Positions 18,436 through 27,352 of a stretch of DNA of 64,000 nt are shown piece by piece. This DNA is from Phycisphaerales bacterium (GTDB lineage Bacteria; Planctomycetota; Phycisphaerae; Phycisphaerales; UBA1924). Each line of letters starts with the position of its first letter. The first letter of the stretch is position 1. The DNA is taken from contig JANQQR010000027.1 of assembly GCA_028289195.1 (NCBI GenBank), positions 83,662-147,661 on the forward strand, read 5' to 3'. Both the position numbers and the translations under genes were made by a program. The notes under the pieces were generated by a model. The model saw only the letters and a list, made by a program, of their open reading frames with translations, did no database searches and had not been told where the DNA came from.

Positions 18436-19367
18436 GCGCGTTCTCCCTGAATCACCATCGAGCCCTTCAGGCGGCGTCCTCTGGCGAACTCATCCCAAGT
18501 CATTCCGGACCTGCCGTCCGGCTGGACCTCCGCGATCCGCACCAGAGTACCCCCCGCGCACCGCACGACCCCCTGCCCGGCATCAGCGAGAGTGCCGGCT
18601 TCCCCGGGGTTCGCTCCTTGCTCCGGAAGCGCACGGAGGAGTTTCACACGCTTCCCGTCGAGCAGAGCCCCGATCCCCGGCCACGGCGAGAGGGCGTTGA
18701 TGCGCCGTCTGCACTCCTCCGAACTCTGCGTGAAATCGATCCAGGCGTCCTCCCGGGAGAGCTTCGGAGCCAGCGTGACCAGCGACTCGTCCTGCTCTGT
18801 GCCTGCGATCCTGCCACCTTCCGCCGCGCTGAGCGTTTCGAGCAGCAGGTCCGGTCCGTCCGAGGCGAGAAGGTCGTGCAGATCGCCCGCGGTCTGGTGC
18901 GCCTCGATCGGTCGCTCGCTCATCGCGTAGACGGTGCCGGCGTCCATTCTCTGCGCGAGCGCGATGACCGAGTTCCCGGTGACGGAGTCGCCGGCGAGGA
19001 TCGCGTGGTTGATCGGCGCCGCTCCGCGCCAGCGGGGCAGGCGCGAACCATGGAGGTTCATGGCGAGGCGCGACTCGAGAAGCTCGGGCCCGATCTTCTG
19101 ACCGAACGCGATGACCACGAAGGCGTCGGCGGGCAGATCGAGGATCTGGCGGGACGCCTCCTGCTCGTTTACGTTCGCAGGCTTCAGCACCGGGGCCGAA
19201 TCGAGAGCTTCTCCGCACCATGCAGCAATGGGGGTTGGCGTCAGCTTCTTGCCCCGGCCGGAGGGGCGGTCCGGCTGCGTGACCACAGCCAGGATGTTGT
19301 GCCGGCGCGCGATGGCCGCGAGGCTCGGGAGCCCGAACGCGCCCGATCCGAAGAAAACGATGTTCAC
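18414..19367 (-). CDS. fmt: Methionyl-tRNA formyltransferase
   Basis: Formylates Met-tRNA(fMet) from 10-formyl-tetrahydrofolate for translation initiation. Length 317 matches the usual ~315. The N-terminal Rossmann start NIVFFGSGAFGLPSLAAI, the loop TQPDRPSGRGKKLTPTPI, and the catalytic segment MNLHGSRLPRWRGAAPINHA (Asn and His of the N-x-H pair; Gly replaces the more usual Ala after His) are all present, as is the aspartate in RMDAGTVYA. The C-terminal tRNA-binding domain starts after NALSPWPG. The start is GTG at 19367, sharing GTGA with the def stop; the longer frame upstream is only the other frame of def. The order def-fmt is common. Confidence 0.95.
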   Translation of the reverse strand: MNIVFFGSGAFGLPSLAAIARRHNILAVVTQPDRPSGRGKKLTPTPIAAWCGEALDSAPVLKPANVNEQEASRQILDLPADAFVVIAFGQKIGPELLESRLAMNLHGSRLPRWRGAAPINHAILAGDSVTGNSVIALAQRMDAGTVYAMSERPIEAHQTAGDLHDLLASDGPDLLLETLSAAEGGRIAGTEQDESLVTLAPKLSREDAWIDFTQSSEECRRRINALSPWPGIGALLDGKRVKLLRALPEQGANPGEAGTLADAGQGVVRCAGGTLVRIAEVQPDGRSGMTWDEFARGRRLKGSMVIQGERACARSGI

Positions 19368-19933
19368 GACGCCTGCGCCTCGAGCTGTTTCACGAGCGAC
19401 TTGTTCTTCCGCCTGTCGGCAGGGGTCATCTTGTCGATGATCAGCACCCCGTCGAGGTGGTCGAACTCGTGCTGCCACACCCGGGCGAGCAGGCCGGCGC
19501 CTTCGCGCGTGAACCGCTGGCCGTCCAGACCGGTTGCCTCGATGGTGACGCCGGAGGGTCGCCGGACCTCGCCCTCGATGTCGGGGAGGCTGAGGCACCC
19601 CTCGCTCATCGGCACGAGGTCGCGCGAGTAGCCCGAGAGCAGCGGGTTGATGTAGACCTCGGGACCGAGCGTCGCGCTGGGCGGGTCGGCGCGGGCGTCG
19701 CGTCCGGGATCGGCGCCCTCGTCGTCGGTGGCGACCTCGACGACGAACATGCGCCACGGCAGGCCCACCTGGGGAGCGGCCAGCCCGATCCCCGGGGCGG
19801 CACGCATCAACTCGATCATCCGCTCCGCCACGGCGCGGACGCCTTCGTCCACCTGCTCCACAGGCTCCGCCCGGCGCCGAAGGACCGGGTCCGGGAAGTG
19901 CCGGATGTACAGAGAATTCGCCTCAACGCTCAC
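19364..19933 (-). CDS. def: Peptide deformylase
   Basis: Removes the formyl group from the N-terminal formyl-methionine of new proteins. 189 residues with all three family motifs: GIGLAAPQVG, EGCLSLP (metal-binding Cys) and QHEFDHLDG (HExxH, two metal-binding His and the catalytic Glu). A low-complexity insertion (ATDDEGADPGRDARADPPSA) between motifs 1 and 2 is longer than usual. The start is GTG at 19933. The only purine run (GGGGA) touches the start codon, too close for a ribosome binding site, while TAGACT ends six bases upstream, so the mRNA is probably leaderless. The stop overlaps the fmt start. Confidence 0.95.
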   Translation of the reverse strand: MSVEANSLYIRHFPDPVLRRRAEPVEQVDEGVRAVAERMIELMRAAPGIGLAAPQVGLPWRMFVVEVATDDEGADPGRDARADPPSATLGPEVYINPLLSGYSRDLVPMSEGCLSLPDIEGEVRRPSGVTIEATGLDGQRFTREGAGLLARVWQHEFDHLDGVLIIDKMTPADRRKNKSLVKQLEAQAS

Positions 19934-19939
19934 TCCCCG

Positions 19940-19945
19940 AGTCTA
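19940..19945 (-). promoter_or_regulatory. Probable -10 box of a leaderless def promoter
   Basis: TAGACT on the minus strand, six bases before the GTG start of def. I cannot identify a convincing -35 box 16-18 bases further upstream, so the call rests on spacing and on similar arrangements at argR, pyrG and panD. Confidence 0.4.
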
Positions 19946-20100
19946 CGTTCTGAGACCGCTGGAAACCATCGGGGTGCGCCGTGCGGACAGGTACCGCCGG
20001 CTCCACGCGCGATCGGGTGCCCGATCCGCGGGTGGGGTATGCTGGTGGGTCCGGCTCGCCCCGGCTGCCGGCCCCGAATCCACGCACACAGGAGCTGTTC

Positions 20101-21600
20101 TTGGCGCTCGATCGCTTCAAGAAGAAGAAGTCGCAGGCAGGTGTCGCCGAAGCACCGGACGAGGGCCCGTCGGAAAGCTCGGCAACCAACCCGGCGAAGG
20201 CACAGACGTTCTTCACGCATGCGCAGACCGTCCACGAGACCGGCAACTACGGGTACGCGATGACCCTGTGGCTGCAGGGACTGCGATGGGACCCGTCGAA
20301 CATGATGGCGTTCGAGAAGTTCCTCGAGTCGTCGGCGCGGTTCGGCGCTGACCCGAAGATCAAGGGGCCGACGTCGGACCAGAAGAAGAACTTCTCGGGT
20401 CGCCAGCCGGTCGAAAAGTACCTTGCCGCGCTTCTGAACTGGGGGCCGCGCCAGCTCGACTGGTCGCTCGCGATCAAGGCGCTCGAAGCGGCCGCGAAGG
20501 TCGAGGCGAACGAGCCCGCCTACGAGATCGGCAAGCGGGCGCTGGGCACCGCCGCGGAGGATCCCAAGGCCAAGAAAGACGCGTTTGTGACGCTCATGAG
20601 GCAGTTCCAGGTGATCGGCGCGTTCGACCTCTCGGTCACCGCCGGAGAGATCGCGATCCGCAAGGACCCGAGTGACGGCAAGCTGGCCGCCGAGGTCAAG
20701 AACATGTCGGCCCAGGCCACCATGGCACGGGGTGGCTACGGCAAGACGGGTGAGCAGGGCGGCTTCCGCGAGAACATCCGCGACTCATCGCAGCAGCAGG
20801 CGCTCGAGGAAGAGGACCGCCTGGTCAAGACCGAGGATGTGCAGGAACGCGTGATCGCGCGGGCCAAGGACGACTACAAGCAGCGGCCGACGGACCTCGC
20901 CGCGATCCAAAAGTTCGCGAAGGTGCTGCTCGAGCGGGCCAAGCCCGAGGACGAGAAGCTCGCGTACAGCGTCCTGAGCAAAGGATACGAGGCGACTTCC
21001 AACTTCCGCCTGCGGATCATGGCGGGAGATATCAAGCTGCGAGTCGGGCGCCGGCAGGTGTCCCAGGTCCGGGCGAAGGTGCGCCAGAGCCCGGATGACG
21101 AGGCGCTGCGGGCCAAGCTCGAGGAGGCCGAAAAGAAGCTCCTGAGCGCTGAGATCGCGGAGTTCACCGAACGGGTCGAGAACATGCCGACCGATCTGAG
21201 CATGCGCTACGAGCTCGGCAGGCGCTGTCTCAAGGCGGGTGATTTCGAGTCGGCGATCGAGCACCTCCAGCAGGCGCAGTCTTCGAAGCAGGTCGCCCAG
21301 CAGGCCCGCCTGGGTCTCGCCGAGTCGTTCGTCGCCGTGGGCTGGCTCGACGAAGCCGAGAGCACCTATCGCCAGGCGATCGATGACCACGAGAGCGACT
21401 CGGACGACCTGGGAACTCAGCTCAGGTACGGGCTGATGCTCGCGCTGCAACGCAAGGCCGAAGACAACCAGGAGTTGTCGAGCGCCGAAGAAGCCTTCAA
21501 GCTCGCTTCGGGCATCGCCATCAAGCAGATCGGATACAAGGACATCCGAGAGCGGCGCAACGCGATCCAGGAGCTCGTCAAGACGCTCAAGAGCGCGTGA
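20101..21600 (+). CDS. Tetratricopeptide-repeat protein
   Basis: 499 residues, largely helical, without signal peptide or membrane segment. The N-terminus is lysine-rich (LDRFKKKKSQ). TPR-like helical pairs are visible: AQTFFTHAQTVHETGNYGYA near 37-56, and PTDLSMRYELGRRCLKAGDF with YRQAIDDHES near 360-430. The middle contains a charged EE/DR helix (QQALEEEDRLVKTEDVQERV). Start TTG at 20101 is chosen because AGGAG lies six bases upstream; an upstream in-frame GTG (19981) has no such site. A possible -10 box TATGCT lies at 20038-20043. TPR proteins act as scaffolds; the partner is unknown. It is followed 22 bases later by kdsB, so the two may share a transcript. Confidence 0.8.
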   Translation: MALDRFKKKKSQAGVAEAPDEGPSESSATNPAKAQTFFTHAQTVHETGNYGYAMTLWLQGLRWDPSNMMAFEKFLESSARFGADPKIKGPTSDQKKNFSGRQPVEKYLAALLNWGPRQLDWSLAIKALEAAAKVEANEPAYEIGKRALGTAAEDPKAKKDAFVTLMRQFQVIGAFDLSVTAGEIAIRKDPSDGKLAAEVKNMSAQATMARGGYGKTGEQGGFRENIRDSSQQQALEEEDRLVKTEDVQERVIARAKDDYKQRPTDLAAIQKFAKVLLERAKPEDEKLAYSVLSKGYEATSNFRLRIMAGDIKLRVGRRQVSQVRAKVRQSPDDEALRAKLEEAEKKLLSAEIAEFTERVENMPTDLSMRYELGRRCLKAGDFESAIEHLQQAQSSKQVAQQARLGLAESFVAVGWLDEAESTYRQAIDDHESDSDDLGTQLRYGLMLALQRKAEDNQELSSAEEAFKLASGIAIKQIGYKDIRERRNAIQELVKTLKSA

Positions 21601-21622
21601 GGCCAGCGAAAGGAACCGTGCC

Positions 21623-22378
21623 GTGGCGTCTGGCGCCCGCGCAATAGTCATCATCCCGGCCCGGCTCGGCTCGACTCGTTTCCCCGGCAAGGTGCTGGCC
21701 GACGCGACCGGAAAGCCATTGATCCAGCATGTGTGCGAATCGGCTTCGCGGGCGCCCTCTGTGCGGCGGGTGGTCGTCGCCACCGATGATCAGAGGGTGC
21801 TCGAGACCGTGACCCGGTTCGGCGGCGAAGCGGTCATGACCTCACCCGACCACCCCAACGGCTCGTCGCGCCTCGCTGAAGCGTGCGACGCGCTCGGCCT
21901 CGATGATGAAGAGATCGTCGTCAACGTGCAGGGCGACGAGCCCGAGATCGAAGAGCTTGTCATAGACCGAGCCGTCGAGACACTCGAACAGGCCGGGACT
22001 CCGGTCGCTACGTGCGCTGTGCCGCTCACCGATGCATCCGAAGCGCGGAGCCCGCACGTGGTCAAGGTTGTCGCGCGCGTCGACGGCAGGGCGCTGTATT
22101 TCTCGCGGGCGCTCATCCCGCACGATCGGGATGGCGAGGCAGGCGTGCCGGCCGGCCCATTGCGCCATGTCGGTCTCTACGCGTACCGGCGCTCGTTCCT
22201 TCGGGAGTATGCGGAGATGGGCAGCACTCCCCTCGAAGCCACCGAGAAGCTGGAGCAGCTCCGGATCCTGGAGCACGGCCACGACATAGCGGTCGCTGTC
22301 GTCCAAGGCGTGCGCGCCCCGGCGGGCATCGATACCCCGGAGCAATACGAAGCGTTCGTCCGCCGAGCCGGCGCCTGA
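21623..22378 (+). CDS. kdsB: 3-deoxy-manno-octulosonate cytidylyltransferase
   Basis: Activates Kdo as CMP-Kdo for the inner core of lipopolysaccharide; cytosolic. 251 residues, the family length. The nucleotide-binding start IVIIPARLGSTRFPGKVLAD, the central NVQGDEPEI segment with the catalytic metal-binding Asp, HVGLYAYRR, and TEKLEQLRILEHG are all standard KdsB motifs. The start is GTG at 21623 with AAAGGA upstream. Its presence supports a lipopolysaccharide-bearing outer membrane. Confidence 0.95.
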   Translation: MASGARAIVIIPARLGSTRFPGKVLADATGKPLIQHVCESASRAPSVRRVVVATDDQRVLETVTRFGGEAVMTSPDHPNGSSRLAEACDALGLDDEEIVVNVQGDEPEIEELVIDRAVETLEQAGTPVATCAVPLTDASEARSPHVVKVVARVDGRALYFSRALIPHDRDGEAGVPAGPLRHVGLYAYRRSFLREYAEMGSTPLEATEKLEQLRILEHGHDIAVAVVQGVRAPAGIDTPEQYEAFVRRAGA

Positions 22379-22396
22379 CGCTTTCCGCCACGGGCT

Positions 22397-22424
22397 TTGA
22401 GTCTTGGGCCGGGCGTGGTACGAT
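22397..22424 (+). promoter_or_regulatory. Promoter of pyrG, probably giving a leaderless mRNA
   Basis: TTGAGT (22397-22402) and TACGAT (22419-22424) are separated by 16 bases. The pyrG ATG is at 22430, five bases after the -10 box, where transcription should begin. No ribosome binding site is visible. Confidence 0.6.
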
Positions 22425-22429
22425 CCGCT

Positions 22430-24304
22430 ATGCCCCAATCGGAAAATCAGCGGAGACCGTCCTCCTCGGGAGGAGTCGACTGGACCGAGGTCGAGCGGAC
22501 CGCGGGAGCGGATCTTCTTGCAGCCACCGGCCATGCCTCGGCGACCACGGAGGTCTACAGCCCGCTGCCGGATGGCTATCGCAAGGGGCGACATCGCTAT
22601 GTCGTTGTCCTCGGCACCGTGATGAGCGGCCTGGGCAAGGGCATCTTCGCCTCCAGCACCGCCAAGCTGCTGAAGGACAAGGGGCTCGTGGTCGCGCCGA
22701 TGAAGCTCGAGGGCTACCTCAACATCGATGCGGGAACGCTGAACCCGTTCCGGCACGGCGAGGTGTTCGTGCTCGACGACGGAACCGAGTGCGACATGGA
22801 TCTGGGCACCTACGAGCGGATGCTCGACCAGGACCTCTCCCGCCGGAACTTCATGACCGCCGGGCAGATCTACTCCGACATCCTGGAGCGCGAACGCCAC
22901 GGGGAGTACCTGGGCCGGGACGTGCAGATGATCCCGCACGTGACCGGTGAGGTGAAGCGGAAGGTGCGCGAGCTGGCGATGTACGGCGACGGGCGTCAGC
23001 CGGCGGACGTCGTCTTCGTCGAGGTCGGCGGCACCGTCGGCGACTACGAGAACGGGTTCTACATCGAGGCGATGCGTGAGCTCGCGTTCGAAGAGGGGCC
23101 CGACGCCGTGTGCTTTGTTGCCCTCACCTATGTGATCGAGCCCCACGCGCTCGGCGAGCAGAAGTCCAAGGCGGCGCAGCTCGGCGTCAAGCGAGTGATG
23201 GAAGCGGGCATCCAGCCCCACATCGTCTCCTGCCGGGCGACGCGTCCGTGCTCTCCCACGGTGCTCGAGAAGATCGCCATGTTCACGAACGTGCCGCTCA
23301 AGCGTGTGTTTTCGATGCACGATCGCTCGAGCGTCTACTCCATTCCTGAGTCGATGCGCCGCGAGGGCCTGGATCGCGAGATCCTCAGCGTGCTCAACCT
23401 GCACGACCGGGTCGACCACGCTCACGAAGATAGGGCCCGTGAGCGCTGGATGAAGTACGTGACCAAGATGGAGTCCCCGAAGGCTCGGGATGTCAGGATC
23501 GGCCTGACCGGGAAGTACGCTTCGGTACGGGACGCTTACGCGTCGATCGCCAAGTGCATCGAGCACTGCGCGACGCACCTGGAATGCGACGTCACGCTCG
23601 ACTGGCTGGAGTCTTCTGACATTACCGATCAGAACGTCGAGGACCGGCTGGGATCGTGCGACGCGATCGTCGTGCCCGGAGGTTTCGGCAGCAGGGGAGT
23701 CGAGGGGAAGATCGCGTGCGTGAAGCACTGCCGCACCACGGGTCTTCCGTATCTGGGCATCTGCCTGGGGTTCCAGGCTGCTGTCATCGAGTTCGCGCGC
23801 AATGTCGTCGGGCTGACCGATGCGAACTCGACCGAGTTCGATCCCCGCGGTTCTCAGCCGGTGATCAGTGAGCTGCCGGATCAGAAGAAGATCGAGCAAC
23901 TCGGCGGGACGATGCGTCTCGGCGGCCAGGACGTTGCGATCGCGCCGGGCTCCCTCGCCCACCAAGTGTTCGGCTCGACCTCGGTGCGCGAGCGCTTCCG
24001 GCATCGTTACGAGGTCGACCCGCTCTACATCGAACGCCTCGAAGCCGGAGGGCTGCTGTTCTCAGGGCGTCACCCCGTCCATCCGATCATGCAGATCCTC
24101 GAACTCCCCCGGCCCGGTGACGAGCGGGCCGAAGCCGGCAAGCCGACGCACCCCTATTTCATCGCGGGCCAGTTCCATCCCGAGCTGCTCGGGCGCCCGA
24201 CGTGCCCGGAACCGATGTTCATGGGGCTTGTCTCGGCGGCCCTCCAGCGGAAGTACCCCGAGGCGAAGATCCAGGTTCCCGCGTCCCGGCTCAGCGCGGG
24301 CTGA
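22430..24304 (+). CDS. pyrG: CTP synthase, divergent, with N-terminal extension
   Basis: Makes CTP from UTP, ATP and glutamine. 624 residues; the usual length is about 540. About 45 extra residues precede the synthetase domain. Its P-loop region reads VVVLGTVMSGLGKGIFAS where most enzymes have VTGGVVSSLGKG, and KLEGYLNIDAGTLNPFRHGE replaces the usual KLDPYINVDPGTMSP-type segment; DDGTECDMDLGTYER and VEVGGTVGDYEN still carry the Mg-binding acids. GEQKSKAAQLGVKRVM matches the UTP site region. The C-terminal glutamine amidotransferase domain has Cys445 (YLGICLGFQAAV), NSTEFDP, GGTMRLG and the His-Glu pair in AGQFHPE. All catalytic groups appear intact, so activity is expected. ATG 22430 is preferred over an upstream TTG at 22397 because the latter coincides with the -35 box. 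Confidence 0.93.
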   Translation: MPQSENQRRPSSSGGVDWTEVERTAGADLLAATGHASATTEVYSPLPDGYRKGRHRYVVVLGTVMSGLGKGIFASSTAKLLKDKGLVVAPMKLEGYLNIDAGTLNPFRHGEVFVLDDGTECDMDLGTYERMLDQDLSRRNFMTAGQIYSDILERERHGEYLGRDVQMIPHVTGEVKRKVRELAMYGDGRQPADVVFVEVGGTVGDYENGFYIEAMRELAFEEGPDAVCFVALTYVIEPHALGEQKSKAAQLGVKRVMEAGIQPHIVSCRATRPCSPTVLEKIAMFTNVPLKRVFSMHDRSSVYSIPESMRREGLDREILSVLNLHDRVDHAHEDRARERWMKYVTKMESPKARDVRIGLTGKYASVRDAYASIAKCIEHCATHLECDVTLDWLESSDITDQNVEDRLGSCDAIVVPGGFGSRGVEGKIACVKHCRTTGLPYLGICLGFQAAVIEFARNVVGLTDANSTEFDPRGSQPVISELPDQKKIEQLGGTMRLGGQDVAIAPGSLAHQVFGSTSVRERFRHRYEVDPLYIERLEAGGLLFSGRHPVHPIMQILELPRPGDERAEAGKPTHPYFIAGQFHPELLGRPTCPEPMFMGLVSAALQRKYPEAKIQVPASRLSAG

Positions 24305-24349
24305 GTCTGCCGAGGACGCGTCACGTTCCCCCGCGCGGGATGAATACAC

Positions 24350-25147
24350 ATGTCCGATCAAGCTGACCACACGCAGGCCGCGCCGCCGGTGCGCATCGCA
24401 GACGGGGGCATCGAACTTATCGCCTACGAATTGACGCCCAACCCCGGCTTCCTGATCGAGCCGGCCAAGCCGACGCGTGACTGGATGGACAAGGCGCCCG
24501 GGCGAACGCCGTACCGGTGCCTCCCGATGGTGATGGCCAACCAGGCGGGCTGGTTCATCCGCGCCCCGGCGACAATGACGGCACGCTGGAACGGGAAGGT
24601 CGACACCTCCGGCCTCGAGATCAAGCTCACAGACCCCTCGTACAAGGGGCCGCCCTTCGCCGTTTCGAACTTCGGTATGGGGATCATCACGTTCCAGTTC
24701 CCGTGGATGTTCCGCACTCCCCCCGGCGTCGGACTGTGGGTGCATGGTCCGCCCAACGAGCCCCGCGACAATCTCACGGCGCTCGAGGGGCTTGTCGAAA
24801 CCGACTGGATCGAGTCTCCGTTCACGATGAACTGGAAGATCCAGCGGCGCGGAAGCCCGGTGTACTTCCAAAAGGGCGACGCGCTGTGCCTGCTCACCCC
24901 GTTCCCGCTCGATCTCCTCGAGACGGTCCAGCCGCGGGCCAAGATGCTCAGCGAGGACCCGAAGCTCATGGAGTCGGTGCTGAAGAACCGCAAGAAGCGG
25001 CTGGAGCTCGTGCAGGAGCAGTCCGGCAGCCAGGACGGGAAGACGGCCTGGGAGAAGACCTATTTCAAAGGCGAGAAGGCCGACGGCTCGCAGACCGATC
25101 GGCACCGGACGAACTTCCGGCTCCGGCCGTTCCCCGAGGGCTCATGA
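24350..25147 (+). CDS. DUF6065-like hypothetical protein
   Basis: 265 residues, no signal peptide or membrane segment. The pattern ELIAYELTPNP near residue 25, the central MANQAGWFI, TFQFPWMFRTPPGVGLWVHGP, and LEGLVETDWIESPFTMNWKI resemble the DUF6065 family as I remember it; I could not verify this by search. Function of that family is unknown. The C-terminal quarter is Lys/Gln-rich and charged (LKNRKKRLELVQEQSGSQDG). It follows pyrG by 45 bases in the same direction and precedes the tRNA-Met promoter. The ribosome binding site is weak (GGGAT). Confidence 0.6.
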   Translation: MSDQADHTQAAPPVRIADGGIELIAYELTPNPGFLIEPAKPTRDWMDKAPGRTPYRCLPMVMANQAGWFIRAPATMTARWNGKVDTSGLEIKLTDPSYKGPPFAVSNFGMGIITFQFPWMFRTPPGVGLWVHGPPNEPRDNLTALEGLVETDWIESPFTMNWKIQRRGSPVYFQKGDALCLLTPFPLDLLETVQPRAKMLSEDPKLMESVLKNRKKRLELVQEQSGSQDGKTAWEKTYFKGEKADGSQTDRHRTNFRLRPFPEGS

Positions 25148-25153
25148 CCGGCG

Positions 25154-25181
25154 TTGACGCCCGCGGGCGGAGGCGTACAGT
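25154..25181 (+). promoter_or_regulatory. Promoter for tRNA-Met
   Basis: TTGACG (25154-25159) and TACAGT (25176-25181) with a 16-base spacer. Transcription would start near 25188, leaving a leader of about 39 bases before the tRNA that contains the hairpin at 25203-25218. Confidence 0.6.
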
Positions 25182-25202
25182 ATCCGCCTGATCTCACGCG
25201 CA

Positions 25203-25218
25203 GGCCGGTCCTCCGGCC
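25203..25218 (+). repeat. Perfect hairpin in the tRNA-Met leader
   Basis: GGCCGG-TCCT-CCGGCC forms a 6-bp G/C stem with a 4-base loop. It lies between the promoter and the tRNA and is not followed by T residues. It could protect or guide 5' processing of the tRNA precursor. Confidence 0.4.
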
Positions 25219-25226
25219 GGTGCACA

Positions 25227-25300
<74 letters not shown>

Positions 25301-25365
25301 TTCAGGTCGCCGGCGTGCCGGCGCGATCCTCTCGTGCCCACCACCACTTCCCATCGACGCGTTTC

Positions 25366-27312
25366 ATGAGTGCGGACGCACGGCGTCGGGTGCTCGGTGC
25401 GCTCTGGGCCTGGGCCTGGCGGACCGGCGTCGCGTGCGGCACCATCGAGTTGCTCAGCCGCGCACTCGGATCCGAGAACGGCATCCTGTCGGGCGGTGGA
25501 GGGCAGTCGGTCGTCATCGTGATGGCGGTGCTCGTGGCCGTCGCGGTCATGGGCACGGCCGACGCCCCGCTCCGCGCCAGCGGGCTCGCTGTCGAACGCA
25601 GGAAGCTGCTCCCCCGTCTCGCCGGCGGCCTGCTGCTCGGCATCGCCAGCGCGGGCGTGGTGCTCGCGGTCCTCGCGAGCAGGGGGGCGATCACCGGCAG
25701 GCCGCGGATCGACCTCCGCGTGGTGGAGGATCTGCTCGGCGCCGTCGGGGGCGCCCTGCTCATTGGCGGGGCCGTCGCGTTCCTGATCTCCGGCTGGTTG
25801 TACGGCGTGCTCGCCGAGGCCATGCGAGCACGCGGGACCATCATCGCGACTGCCGTCATCGGGCCGGTTCTGTTCCTGCTGTCAGCCCCGGGTGAGATCG
25901 CACCGGACGCCGCCTGGAGACGCGGCATCACGTTCGCGCTGGTCTGCGCGGTTCTCGGGGTCCTCCGCGCGAAGTCCGGCTCGATCGTCGTCTCGGGCGG
26001 TGTGGCCGTCGGCTGGCTCATCGCGCTTCGATTGACGCGGAAGGTCTCGGGTGTCGAGATGGATGTCGATGTGCTCGCGCACCCGGTGATCTGGATCGGC
26101 CTCGGGATCATCCTGCTGTTCGCTCTCGTCCTGCCCGGTCGTGCCGAGCAACCCGAGTCTTCTCGCGAGGTCGAGTGGTTCCGCAAGTCGCAGCCGCTCT
26201 CTCACCTGGGGCTGTTTGCGCCGATCGACGTGTGGCTCAGGATCATGTTCCGCGCCAAGACCCACGTGGGCGCCGCGTACTGGCCGCGGATGATCGGCAC
26301 GCTCGCGATCGCGCTGATCAACGGCGTGCTGACGCTGCCCGAGCGGCTCGCGACGCCGCTCCTCCTGCGAAACTGGCGTCCTTCCGATCCGGTCGTGATC
26401 GTCGGCGTCCATCGGAGCGGGACGACTCATCTCCAGAATCTTCTGGCGCTCGACCCGCGATTCGCCTGCTCCCGAACCCGCCACGTGCTGGACCCGTTCG
26501 GCTTCTGGCTGTCGGGACGGATTGTCGGGCCTCTGCTCAACCTCGTGCTCCCGCTGCAAAGACCGATGGACGCGGTGCGATTCAGCTGGAACACGCCGAA
26601 CGAGGACGAATACGCCATCGCCAACTCGGAGCACGTGAGCCCGGACTGGGGTGTCCGGTTCCCGAAGGAAGCGGAACGCTACAAGGCCTACGTGCTGCCC
26701 GAAGGGTTCAGCGAAGCCGAACGCGAGCGGTGGAAGCGGCGTTTTTCCTGGTTCCTCGGCAAGCTCACCCGCTTCAACGGGCGGGTCCCGCTGGTGAAGA
26801 ACCCGTACCACACCGGGCGGGCCTCGATGATCCTCGAGGCATTCCCCGGCGCCAGGTTCGTGCACATCCACCGCGATCCGTACGACGTCTACCGCTCGAA
26901 CCTGCACCTGGCGAACACGGCGCACGTTCTCTTTCAGTTCCAGGACGATGATCCGGAGCAGTTCGCCGAGCGATTCCTGGCGATGTACGCGTCGATGGAG
27001 GATCGGTTCTACAGCGACGCGGCCTCGATGAGCGACCATCAGTGGGCCGACGTCGCCTATGAAGATCTCGATGCGGATCCAGTCGCGACGCTCCGCGCGA
27101 TTTACGAGCGGCTGCAGTTCGAGTGGCGCGACGAAGACGAACAGCGGGCATCGGCCTACATCTCATCGCTCGGGACGTATCGCAAGAACCGCCACCGCGT
27201 CGTCGAGCCCGCACTCGCCGAGCGCATCGAGAAGGCGATCGGCCATCTCCGCGTGCTGTGGAACCGGCCGCTCTCGGCGCCGGCTTCGGGCCGATCCTCA
27301 TCCGAGCGATGA
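25366..27312 (+). CDS. Membrane-domain-sulfotransferase fusion protein
   Basis: 648 residues. The first ~255 form about seven hydrophobic helices, resembling a CPBP/CAAX-protease-type bundle, but the EExxxR and HxxxN motifs of active members are absent (the corresponding stretch reads LISGWLYGVLAEAM). The C-terminal ~350 residues are a sulfotransferase: VIVGVHRSGTTHLQNLLALD near 345 is the 5'-phosphosulfate loop for PAPS, and FVHIHRDPYDVYRSNLHLAN near 500 is the 3'-phosphate site. The enzyme would therefore transfer sulfate to an acceptor at the inner membrane surface (inference). Start ATG 25366 is preferred to an in-frame GTG 15 bases after the tRNA. The ribosome binding site is weak. It might be read from the tRNA transcript. 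Confidence 0.75.
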   Translation: MSADARRRVLGALWAWAWRTGVACGTIELLSRALGSENGILSGGGGQSVVIVMAVLVAVAVMGTADAPLRASGLAVERRKLLPRLAGGLLLGIASAGVVLAVLASRGAITGRPRIDLRVVEDLLGAVGGALLIGGAVAFLISGWLYGVLAEAMRARGTIIATAVIGPVLFLLSAPGEIAPDAAWRRGITFALVCAVLGVLRAKSGSIVVSGGVAVGWLIALRLTRKVSGVEMDVDVLAHPVIWIGLGIILLFALVLPGRAEQPESSREVEWFRKSQPLSHLGLFAPIDVWLRIMFRAKTHVGAAYWPRMIGTLAIALINGVLTLPERLATPLLLRNWRPSDPVVIVGVHRSGTTHLQNLLALDPRFACSRTRHVLDPFGFWLSGRIVGPLLNLVLPLQRPMDAVRFSWNTPNEDEYAIANSEHVSPDWGVRFPKEAERYKAYVLPEGFSEAERERWKRRFSWFLGKLTRFNGRVPLVKNPYHTGRASMILEAFPGARFVHIHRDPYDVYRSNLHLANTAHVLFQFQDDDPEQFAERFLAMYASMEDRFYSDAASMSDHQWADVAYEDLDADPVATLRAIYERLQFEWRDEDEQRASAYISSLGTYRKNRHRVVEPALAERIEKAIGHLRVLWNRPLSAPASGRSSSER

Positions 27313-27352
27313 GATCACCCCAGAAGCTTCATCGCGCACGAGCCGGCTCCGT

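Noticed and set aside
21842..24004. 720-codon minus-strand frame opposite kdsB and pyrG
   Set aside because: Covers parts of two recognised genes in reverse; no motif.
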